Assembly: GCA_016789365.1 (NCBI GenBank)
Contig: JAEURH010000013.1
Coordinates: 1-48,451 of the forward strand
Reading direction: 5' to 3'
Length of the DNA stretch: 48,451 bases
From: Anaerolineales bacterium
GTDB lineage: Bacteria > Chloroflexota > Anaerolineae > Anaerolineales > Villigracilaceae
Shown here: piece by piece, positions 41,841 through 48,451 of the stretch
Numbering within the stretch: the stretch's first letter is position 1
How the letters are laid out: every line of letters starts with the position of its first letter
Notes under the pieces: model-generated
Seen by the model: only the letters and a program-made list of their open reading frames with translations
Told to the model about the DNA's origin: nothing
Databases searched by the model: none
Made by a program: the position numbers and the translations under genes

Positions 41841-44800
41841 ATGTCCAAAATTCGATATACATTGCTGATTGGAGCCTTATTTTTGGCACTCGTATTAAGT
41901 GCCGTAAATACTGCTCCAGTTTTTGCAGATGAAAGCACCCCACCCGAAGAAACACCAACACAACAGACTGAATCTGCTCAAACGGAAGAGACGGTTGTAG
42001 AAACAGAATCAACTGTCGTTGAGGAAGAAGCGCCTCAACCTTTAAGTGAAGTTGACTCTGCTGAGGGAGGCGAATCTAACCCCGTAACCGAAATCCTCGA
42101 ACAATTGCCCGAAGGAACAGAAATTGTAGTAGTAGATGAAAACGGCGAGCAAGTATCGCTGGCTACCCAACAAGCCGAAGAGACCGTTCCACTAGCAGAC
42201 CCACGCTGGTGCCCGGCAGGGGCTGTTCCGCCAGCAGGTTGTTCACCTTATTTCTCTTCGTTTTTAGATTTGATTAACTGGCTAGAATTTAATAACCCTG
42301 CCAAAGCAGGCACCATTTGGATTGAAGCCGCCTATGATAGCACTGTGAATGATTTTGGTGCTACCGACTTTATTTTGAATGGCCTGGTTTTAACGAACAT
42401 GGCAAACTACGCGCTTACCATTAATGGTGGCTGGTTGCCAAATGGCTCGAACGGTGGCTCGGCGCTTAGCACCACGAACCTTTCTGAATTTCATGTGCCA
42501 TTGAAAATTTTGGGCTGGAATGCCCCCGTTACTATTAATAATGTCTCTATCAACAATATTCCTTTGTCAAATGGTGCTGATTATGCACTAGAAGTAGGCA
42601 CCTCCAAAGGCGCTATCACATTAAATAATGTAGAAGTGGTTAATAACAATGTCAGTTTAGCAGGTGCTAGCCTTACCAATAATTTAGCCCTTGTACCTGC
42701 AGGTGTAACAGTAAACAACAGTGAATTTAGCTCTAACACAGCCAACGGGTTAGAAATTTCTTCCAAAGGTATCGTCAATATAAAGAATGTGTCTGCTAAC
42801 GACAACGATGATATTGGCGCATCCATTACTAATACCTTTGATGTTAAAGCACAGGCAGTTAACTTAACTGGTACCAATACTTTTAACTACAATGGCAAAG
42901 ATGGTTTGGTGGTGTTTTCTAAAGGGGTCATCACGTTAAATCACATTAATGCTAGTTACAATGCCCAAGGCTCTGGGGTGTATTTGGATAATTGTTTGCA
43001 ATCTACACCTGGGCTGGGTGTTTGCACCAATACCATTTCATCTGGTGTAACGATTAAAGGTACGAATAATTTTAGTTACAACGGCTGGGATGGCTTGCGC
43101 GTGTATTCCAGTGGTGTGATTACGGTTTCTAACGTGATTGCTAATAACAATGGTACAGACCTTGCTCGCCCTGGCGACACAGTCGGCGTTGATTATGATG
43201 CCTATGGCAAAGGCATGTACCTTGATAATTATGGCGCATTGGTTACCAAACGTGGCATTATAGTGAATGGCACGAACTTCTTTAGCAATAACATTAGCAA
43301 CGGTTTATTTGCCGTCTCAAAAGGGCTGATTACGCTGATGAATATCACTGCCAATAAGAACGATTGTGACCAAATTAAAGAAGGTGACGATACATATTGT
43401 GCTGGTGTTTATCTGCTCAGTTATGGTGGCGTGACCCAAACAGGATATGCCAATTTTATAGATAATGACCAAGATGGTTTAAGAATTACTACCTACAATG
43501 TACCTGTTACCTTAACAAATATCTTTTCTGCTGATAATGGAAATGATGGCGTTGAAATTAACGGTGGGAATGCAAGCCCGCTTTCCAATATCACTATTAA
43601 TGGCACAAATATCTTTAATAATAATGGCCGCTATGGTATGTGGGTATATACCAGTGGTGCCATTACGCTTAATAATATTAATGCTAACTATAATACCAAC
43701 TCAGGTATTATCCTTGATAACACCTTAGGTTCTAGTGCGAAGGCGATAACGATTAAAGGTGTTAATACATTCCAAGGAAATGGCGATACGGGTTTGACTG
43801 TTTTTAGCCGTGGCGCGATTACAACCTATTCGATTAACTCGATTGGGAATGCTGGCCAAGCCGCTGTCATAGATAACTGTGATGAAGGTGTGCCTGGAGA
43901 ATGCCAAGCCTACTATGCGGCTATTGTGAAAGGGGTAGTGACAAAAACGTTTGGTGTTTCTATGTTAGGTACCAATTATATTAATGGCAATGCCAATGGC
44001 TTAATCGTTGACTCACGTGGCGCGATAGTTATTTCTAACTTAACTTCTATTTACAGTACTGGAGAAGGCGCAGTCTTGAGCAATAACTATACTAATGCGA
44101 TTGGTGGCGTTTCTTTAACTGGCTTTAATAACATATCTCATAATGGTACATACGGTTTAGAGATTAATAGTTATGGTGCAGTGGCTGTGGCTAATATCAC
44201 TGCCAATTACAATGACATTAGTGGTGTTGAAGTAAATAATATTGGCATTCCAACTAAACCTGCCAACGTCACTTTTACTGGCACCAACCGCTTCAACGAC
44301 AATGTTGGTACTGGTTTAATCATCAATACGCATGGCGCAGTGACGCTGTATAACATCACCGCTAATGGAAACGGTGTTGCTCCAACCGACTCTGCTAACG
44401 GCGTATACATTAATAACTCCACTGGCTCACTTGCTAGAGCGGTTATCCTTTATGGCTACAATTACATCAATGACAACAATGGTACTGGTTTGTATATTGA
44501 CTCTATAGGTGCTATCACCATTCAACGCGTCACTGCTAATAACAACAATGGGGTAGGTGCTCGCCTTGACAATGTCGTTTCTACAGGCACACAAGCAGTT
44601 ACTATATCTGGGTACGGAACTTTCATAGGCAATGCAACCAATGGTTTACAAATTGAGAGCAATGGCAAAGTAGTAGCAGTAAACTTAAATGCTAGCAACA
44701 ACCTTGTACATGGTGTCACGATTGATACGCAATATGGTGCTTTGCCCGCTTCTGCTGTGGACGTTGTCATTTCTGGCTACAACAACTTTAATAACAACGG

Positions 44801-45251
44801 TGATAATGGCTTGCAAATCAAGAATGACGGCGTGATTACACTTACAAACATCTTTGCCAACGCAAACGGTAAAAACGGCGCAGTGCTAGATAACCTTAGT
44901 TATGCTGGTGGTTCACTCAACAAAACAATTATCCTTAACGGTGTCAATAGCTTCTCGAACAATGCCGAAAACGGATTAATGTTTAGTGCCAATGGCAATG
45001 TGACATTAAACCGTCTGACAGCATTTGGCAACGACCCCACTCCTGGAGGTTTTTCTGGCTCAGGAATTGTAGGTGTGTTTGGTGGTGGCGGTACAAAGGT
45101 ATTGACCTTCAGTTGTGGTACCTTAATGGGTAATGAAGATTATGGCATGAACATTACAGGTGCAACTGTTATAAACTTGCGAGGCGTGTCTGGACAACCG
45201 AACTCTCTAAATGTCACTGCTGTCATTACCAGAGCATGCCCACTTCCATAA
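41841..45251 (+). CDS. Secreted parallel beta-helix repeat protein, paralog 3
   Basis: 1136 residues from the ATG at 41841, with GAAAGGAG 8 nt upstream; a TTG one codon earlier is in frame but less likely. It has a signal peptide (YTLLIGALFLALVLSAVNTAPVFA), an acidic Glu/Thr/Val-rich segment (about 30-105), a Cys module (WCPAGAVPPAGCS) and then N-rich beta-helix rungs to the end, closing with ITRACPLP. It is clearly more diverged from paralogs 1 and 2 than they are from each other, so it reflects an older duplication. Conserved blocks with cysteines (DDTYCAGVYLLSYGGVTQTGYANF, LDNCLQSTPGLGVC) fall at the same places in all three. Confidence 0.88.
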   Translation: MSKIRYTLLIGALFLALVLSAVNTAPVFADESTPPEETPTQQTESAQTEETVVETESTVVEEEAPQPLSEVDSAEGGESNPVTEILEQLPEGTEIVVVDENGEQVSLATQQAEETVPLADPRWCPAGAVPPAGCSPYFSSFLDLINWLEFNNPAKAGTIWIEAAYDSTVNDFGATDFILNGLVLTNMANYALTINGGWLPNGSNGGSALSTTNLSEFHVPLKILGWNAPVTINNVSINNIPLSNGADYALEVGTSKGAITLNNVEVVNNNVSLAGASLTNNLALVPAGVTVNNSEFSSNTANGLEISSKGIVNIKNVSANDNDDIGASITNTFDVKAQAVNLTGTNTFNYNGKDGLVVFSKGVITLNHINASYNAQGSGVYLDNCLQSTPGLGVCTNTISSGVTIKGTNNFSYNGWDGLRVYSSGVITVSNVIANNNGTDLARPGDTVGVDYDAYGKGMYLDNYGALVTKRGIIVNGTNFFSNNISNGLFAVSKGLITLMNITANKNDCDQIKEGDDTYCAGVYLLSYGGVTQTGYANFIDNDQDGLRITTYNVPVTLTNIFSADNGNDGVEINGGNASPLSNITINGTNIFNNNGRYGMWVYTSGAITLNNINANYNTNSGIILDNTLGSSAKAITIKGVNTFQGNGDTGLTVFSRGAITTYSINSIGNAGQAAVIDNCDEGVPGECQAYYAAIVKGVVTKTFGVSMLGTNYINGNANGLIVDSRGAIVISNLTSIYSTGEGAVLSNNYTNAIGGVSLTGFNNISHNGTYGLEINSYGAVAVANITANYNDISGVEVNNIGIPTKPANVTFTGTNRFNDNVGTGLIINTHGAVTLYNITANGNGVAPTDSANGVYINNSTGSLARAVILYGYNYINDNNGTGLYIDSIGAITIQRVTANNNNGVGARLDNVVSTGTQAVTISGYGTFIGNATNGLQIESNGKVVAVNLNASNNLVHGVTIDTQYGALPASAVDVVISGYNNFNNNGDNGLQIKNDGVITLTNIFANANGKNGAVLDNLSYAGGSLNKTIILNGVNSFSNNAENGLMFSANGNVTLNRLTAFGNDPTPGGFSGSGIVGVFGGGGTKVLTFSCGTLMGNEDYGMNITGATVINLRGVSGQPNSLNVTAVITRACPLP

Positions 45252-45272
45252 AATAAAAAACTAGTTTGATAA

Positions 45273-45302
45273 GAACCGCCTCGCAAGTTTGCGAGGCGGT
45301 TC
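45273..45302 (+). terminator. Strong hairpin after beta-helix gene 3
   Basis: A 14-bp perfect stem (GAACCGCCTCGCAA and its complement) with a 2-nt loop. The T-run is poor (GTTGTT), so it may be a terminator or a repeat hairpin. It lies 11 bp upstream of the ruvB -10 box. Confidence 0.65.
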
Positions 45303-45313
45303 GTTGTTAAAGG

Positions 45314-45319
45314 TATAAT
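45314..45319 (+). promoter_or_regulatory. ruvB -10 box, leaderless
   Basis: TATAAT is followed by only 7 nt before the ruvB ATG, and no Shine-Dalgarno sequence is present. Confidence 0.5.
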
Positions 45320-45326
45320 TTGCCTC

Positions 45327-46349
45327 ATGGCAAAAACAACCCGCCCACTTGACCCTGAATCGAAACCTGATGACCGTGTTGACCATGCGTTGCGTCCGCA
45401 AAAGTTGGCGGATATTATTGGTCAAGACCAAGTCAAAGAAAATTTGTCAATTTTGATTGATGCGGCGAAGCATCGCAATGAGGCGTTGGATCATGTTTTG
45501 TTTTATGGTCCGCCTGGGCTTGGCAAGACAACTCTCGCGCATGTGTTGGGAAATGAAATGGGTGTCAATGTGAAGGTGACGGCGGGACCTGCAATTGAAA
45601 GAGCAGGTGACTTAGCCGCGATTCTTACAAACTTACGTGCTGGTGATGTTTTATTTATTGATGAAGTTCATCGCCTCGGCAGAGCTGTAGAAGAAGTGTT
45701 ATATCCTGCGATGGAAGATTTTGCTTTGGATATTGTGATTGGTAAAGGACCTTCTGCACGTTCAATTCGTTTGAAGTTACCGAAATTTACTGTGGTTGGT
45801 GCAACAACAAGATTAGCATTAGTCACTGCTCCATTGAGGGCGCGCTTTGGTGCAGTCTATCGTTTGGATTATTACGATATTGATGCAATGGTAAAAATCG
45901 TCACTCGTGCATCGGGGATGTTAAAAGTCTCCGCGGATGAATCAGGTATCAGCGAGGTAGCGAGGCGCGCGCGTGGGACTCCACGAATCGCATTGCGTTT
46001 GCTACGTCGTGTGAGAGATTTTGCTCAAGTGCGTGCGGATGGAGTCATCACACAAAAAGTTGCCAAAGAAGCATTGGACTTGTTGCAAGTTGATCCGCTT
46101 GGCTTGGATGATGTGGATCGGCGCGTGTTGAAAACGATTATCGAAAAATATAATGGCGGACCTGTGGGCTTGAATACGATTGCGGCTTCGATTAGTGAAG
46201 AGCAAGATACGATTATGGATGTGGTGGAGCCGTATCTTTTGCAATTGGGATTTTTGGATAGAACCCCACAAGGTCGTGTGGCGACAAAATCTGCTTATGA
46301 ACATTTAGGGATGGATTATGTTGAAGAGGGGCAACCGAGATTACTATAA
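45327..46349 (+). CDS. ruvB: Holliday junction branch-migration ATPase RuvB
   Basis: A 340-residue AAA+ motor that drives branch migration with RuvA. Walker A is GPPGLGKTT (K67), Walker B is LFIDEVHRL (D112, E113), the TVVGATTR sensor 1 region and the RARFG segment follow, and the C-terminal winged helix (about 265-335) ends in [18 protein letters not shown]. Length is normal. ruvA and ruvC are not adjacent. The downstream neighbour is DUF2905, then after two extra genes queA; the ruvB-DUF2905-queA order is a common bacterial arrangement. Confidence 0.98.
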   Translation: MAKTTRPLDPESKPDDRVDHALRPQKLADIIGQDQVKENLSILIDAAKHRNEALDHVLFYGPPGLGKTTLAHVLGNEMGVNVKVTAGPAIERAGDLAAILTNLRAGDVLFIDEVHRLGRAVEEVLYPAMEDFALDIVIGKGPSARSIRLKLPKFTVVGATTRLALVTAPLRARFGAVYRLDYYDIDAMVKIVTRASGMLKVSADESGISEVARRARGTPRIALRLLRRVRDFAQVRADGVITQKVAKEALDLLQVDPLGLDDVDRRVLKTIIEKYNGGPVGLNTIAASISEEQDTIMDVVEPYLLQLGFLDRTPQGRVATKSAYEHLGMDYVEEGQPRLL

Positions 46350-46443
46350 TGTCATTGCGAGGGCGTTCTTGTTCTTTGCCCGAAGCAATCTATTTATAAT
46401 TGGAGGTTGCTTCGTCGGGAAGAACACCCTCCTCGCAACGACA
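46350..46443. repeat. CATTGCGAG inverted repeat, copy 4
   Basis: TGTCATTGCGAGG (46350-46362) pairs with CCTCGCAACGACA (46431-46443), one mismatch. Inner GGGCGTTCTT/AAGAACACCC and GAAGCAATC-type arms are visible. It lies between ruvB and DUF2905. Confidence 0.87.
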
Positions 46444-46453
46444 TAAATTATTT

Positions 46454-46681
46454 ATGGAATCACTCTCTCGTTACCTAATGCTCGGCGGAATCATCTTGTT
46501 CTTAATCGGTGGTGGAATTTATCTCGCCACAAAATTTGGGATTCCACTTGGTCGTTTGCCTGGCGATATTCGCATGGAAGGGGAGAATGGTTCGTTTTAT
46601 TTCCCTGTCACAACCTCGATTTTGGTTTCGGTGATTTTGACGATTGTGTTGAATTTGATTTCAAGATTTTGGAATAAATAA
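46454..46681 (+). CDS. DUF2905 family membrane protein
   Basis: 75 residues from the ATG at 46454; the frame is open upstream only through the repeat. Two hydrophobic helices (about 8-26 and 52-70) are separated by the diagnostic LGRLPGDIRMEGENGSFYFP loop. It is a small conserved membrane protein of unknown role that usually sits near ruvB and queA, as here. Confidence 0.92.
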   Translation: MESLSRYLMLGGIILFLIGGGIYLATKFGIPLGRLPGDIRMEGENGSFYFPVTTSILVSVILTIVLNLISRFWNK

Positions 46682-46704
46682 CTTATCTATTAGGAATTAA
46701 TTGA

Positions 46705-47589
46705 ATGAGTACCGAAGAAAAAAATTCTCAATCTGAATTAAATGCAAGAGAATTTGAACATTGGCAAAAACTTTATTATGATGAAGTTTACAGTTTTTTT
46801 GCCCAAAACAATAACAACCGTGGTGAGGTTGCTTTTGAATCTTGGGAAACTCGCTTCTTATCTTTCTTAGAGGAGAATTATCCCCAAAAATTTGAAGCAT
46901 ACAAAAAACAGACAAGTGGCAGAATTAAATCTATATATAATGGCAGTTTGTCTTTCGAGTCATTTAAGGATTGGAAAGGAAATGTTGTTGAGCCTTTTAT
47001 TGAGCAATGCATCCAAGATTCAAGAAAAGGTTATATTGAAAGGCATAATTTTCCTTTAAGTATTCCCACTTCTAAAACTCAGACCATTCAAGAAGATAAA
47101 TTAAAAATATTTATTAGCCACAGTAGCCGCGATAGTGAATTAGTGAGTTTGATAGTTGATCTTATTCACTTTTCTTTAAATCTTTCTTCTAAAGAAATTA
47201 GATGTACTAGCCTTGATGGATATGGTTTATCAGCTGGCGAAGATGTTGATAACAAACTACGCGAGGAAGTCCTTAATGCTGAAATATTAATTGGTTTAAT
47301 TTCGAAAGAGAGTTTCGAATCAGCATATGTTCTTTTTGAACTTGGAGCTCGTTGGGGACAAGGCACTAAACTGATACCACTTTTATCTCACGAAACAACA
47401 CCATTTGATTTGCAAGGACCTATTAAACAATATCATGCATTAAGTTGTAAAGAAGAGGCTCAGCTTTATCAGCTTATAAACGATATTGCTCAAACGCTGA
47501 GTATAAAACCTGAACCTCCAAACTCTTATACAAATAAAATAAAATTAATAGTTAAATATAAAAGCAATAAAGCTACTTTATCTAACTAA
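46705..47589 (+). CDS. TIR-domain protein, possible immune effector
   Basis: 294 residues, soluble. Residues 1-120 are an uncharacterised polar helical region (FESWETRFLSFLEENYPQKFEAYKKQ). Residues about 133-265 are a TIR-like domain: KIFISHSSRDSELV (134-147), IRCTSLDGYGLSAGED (165-180), AEILIGLISKESFESAYVLFELGARWGQ (192-219) and IPLL. E212 in the ELGARW segment is the likely NAD-glycohydrolase glutamate. TIR proteins of this type act as NADase effectors in several anti-phage systems, but no partner (ThsA, cyclase, Argonaute) is visible. Codon and base composition appear more AT-rich than in ruvB, and the gene splits the usual DUF2905-queA neighbourhood, suggesting acquisition. Confidence 0.85.
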   Translation: MSTEEKNSQSELNAREFEHWQKLYYDEVYSFFAQNNNNRGEVAFESWETRFLSFLEENYPQKFEAYKKQTSGRIKSIYNGSLSFESFKDWKGNVVEPFIEQCIQDSRKGYIERHNFPLSIPTSKTQTIQEDKLKIFISHSSRDSELVSLIVDLIHFSLNLSSKEIRCTSLDGYGLSAGEDVDNKLREEVLNAEILIGLISKESFESAYVLFELGARWGQGTKLIPLLSHETTPFDLQGPIKQYHALSCKEEAQLYQLINDIAQTLSIKPEPPNSYTNKIKLIVKYKSNKATLSN

Positions 47590-47595
47590 TAATTT

Positions 47596-48054
47596 ATGAA
47601 AACTAACCGCACTCTTATCATCTCAATCACCATCTTCCTCTGTCTTATCTGCCTCCTCATCAGTGGCATTGGATATTTCTATCTCGCCAATCAACCACCC
47701 AACCGATTAAGCGATAGCGGATATTACATTCGTATCACCAAAGTTTATTATTATCCAGGCTTTGGGCTTTCGGAGCCATTTGAAATTGCAAATGCACACG
47801 TTAGCACGTTTGAAATTCTTGATGAAACACATCAATATGCAAAAGATATAAATCATGTTTATTTTCAAGGCGTGATTATCCCCGATGCAGATTCGCAAAC
47901 TTTTTATATGCTGAGTGACATTCACAGATGCGCAGCTGATGAAAATCATGTTTATTATTGGGAAAATATAATTCCAAATTTTGACCCCAACACCATTCCG
48001 CCCAATGCAACTGTCACATATTGCAGTCCCGACGAAGTTTTGTTCACGCCATGA
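47596..48054 (+). CDS. DKNYY-like membrane-anchored protein
   Basis: 152 residues with an N-terminal anchor or uncleaved signal helix (about 7-30) followed by an extracytoplasmic domain. Two degenerate DKNYY-type units are visible: YAKDINHVYFQGVIIPDADSQTF and CAADENHVYYWENIIPNFDPNT, the pattern of a bacterial repeat family of unknown function found on cell surfaces. It begins 6 bp after the TIR gene, so the two may be co-transcribed, and its stop overlaps the queA start (ATGA). A functional link to the TIR protein is only suggested by the spacing. Confidence 0.78.
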   Translation: MKTNRTLIISITIFLCLICLLISGIGYFYLANQPPNRLSDSGYYIRITKVYYYPGFGLSEPFEIANAHVSTFEILDETHQYAKDINHVYFQGVIIPDADSQTFYMLSDIHRCAADENHVYYWENIIPNFDPNTIPPNATVTYCSPDEVLFTP

Positions 48055-48451
48055 AAACATCAGATTTTGATTATCACTTACCAGAGTCTTCGATTGCACA
48101 GACTCCCGCTGAACCACGCGACTCATCTCGACTGTTAGTTTTGAATCGTGACTCAGGAAAGATAGAACACCGCTTCTTTCGTGACGTGAAGTTGTTTCTG
48201 CAACCCAACGATTTGCTTATTCTGAATCAGACCCGTGTCATCCCCGCAAGAATTTTTGCCAAAAAAGAAACAGGCGGGCATGTTGAATTGTTGTTATTAA
48301 GAAAACGAGATGACTTGATTTGGGAATCGTTAGTAGGTGGTAAGGGCTTGCGCGTAGGCAAATCAGTGTTTGTGGAATTTGAAAATAAAAAAATACAAGT
48401 GGAAATTTTAGAAATTCTCGAAGGTTCAGAGAGATTAATTAAATTTTCTGA
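48051..48451 (+). CDS. queA: tRNA preQ1(34) S-adenosylmethionine ribosyltransferase-isomerase, 3' end cut by window
   Basis: The first 133 residues are present and open to the window end. The N-terminus MKTSDFDYHLPESSIAQTPAEPRDSSRLLVLNR and the later NDLLILNQTRVIPARIFAKKETGGHVELLLLR are characteristic of QueA. The enzyme transfers and isomerises the ribosyl group of S-adenosylmethionine onto preQ1-modified tRNA to form epoxyqueuosine. The start codon overlaps the stop of the DKNYY-like gene by 4 nt. Confidence 0.96.
   Translation, partial: MKTSDFDYHLPESSIAQTPAEPRDSSRLLVLNRDSGKIEHRFFRDVKLFLQPNDLLILNQTRVIPARIFAKKETGGHVELLLLRKRDDLIWESLVGGKGLRVGKSVFVEFENKKIQVEILEILEGSERLIKFS

Noticed and set aside
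34910..45251. CRISPR array or tandem DNA repeat locus
   Set aside because: The repetition is at the level of variable protein-coding rungs, with no constant-length repeats or spacers. No cas genes are in the window.
46705..47589. Complete Thoeris or CBASS system
   Set aside because: Only the TIR protein is present. No ThsA-like SIR2/SLOG gene, CD-NTase or Argonaute lies in the window.
1..48451. tRNA or rRNA genes
   Set aside because: No cloverleaf with TTCGA-type T-arm or conserved rRNA segment was recognised by eye; a covariance search was not possible.

Overview
The window is a chromosomal fragment of moderately low GC with tightly packed genes on both strands. It most likely comes from an uncultured member of the Anaerolineae (Chloroflexota). 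That assignment is an inference from content: a flotillin/NfeD pair, GAF-domain histidine kinases, lipoproteins with Ser/Thr/Pro linkers, large parallel beta-helix surface proteins and very abundant short palindromic intergenic repeats. No rRNA or tRNA gene was recognised that would settle the taxonomy.

Layout. 1-12.8 kb is mostly on the minus strand: a truncated lipoprotein, polA, an unusual protein with receiver-like, roadblock-like and IS200-transposase-like parts, an uncharacterised protein, a PLP enzyme of the tryptophan synthase beta/cysteine synthase fold, an M24 peptidase, an MFS transporter and a flotillin + NfeD-like operon. One small membrane protein lies on the plus strand. 12.97-18.05 kb is a plus-strand TetR-regulated ABC-2 exporter (repressor, permease, HlyD adaptor, two ATPases). 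18.09-20.58 kb (minus) holds a PspC protein, a B-box-like membrane protein, a GyrI-like protein and dinB. 20.7-24.25 kb (plus) holds an unknown membrane protein, uppP, an M20 peptidase and a binding-protein-like lipoprotein. 24.4-34.75 kb is a plus-strand cassette of two MacB/LolD-type ATPases (one fused to a cyclic-nucleotide-binding-like domain), two GAF histidine kinases with receiver domains, a stand-alone receiver, a fused FtsX-type permease and a lipoprotein adaptor. I read it as a transporter built together with its own phosphorelay. 34.9-45.25 kb holds three tandem paralogous secreted beta-helix proteins of 1001-1136 residues. 45.3-48.45 kb holds ruvB and a DUF2905 gene, then a TIR-domain gene and a DKNYY-like gene lying in front of a truncated queA.

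At least five families of short palindromic repeats are scattered through the window. Most are intergenic, but two copies of one family lie in frame inside genes (an ABC ATPase and the M20 peptidase), and one copy of another family encodes the C-terminal tail of an ABC ATPase. Several genes lack a Shine-Dalgarno sequence and instead have a -10-like box 6-8 nt before the start codon, which suggests leaderless transcripts.

The strongest candidates for something undescribed are the receiver/roadblock/IS200-like fusion at 3576-5168, the transporter-phosphorelay cassette at 24385-34753, the beta-helix triplet, and the TIR gene placed between DUF2905 and queA.
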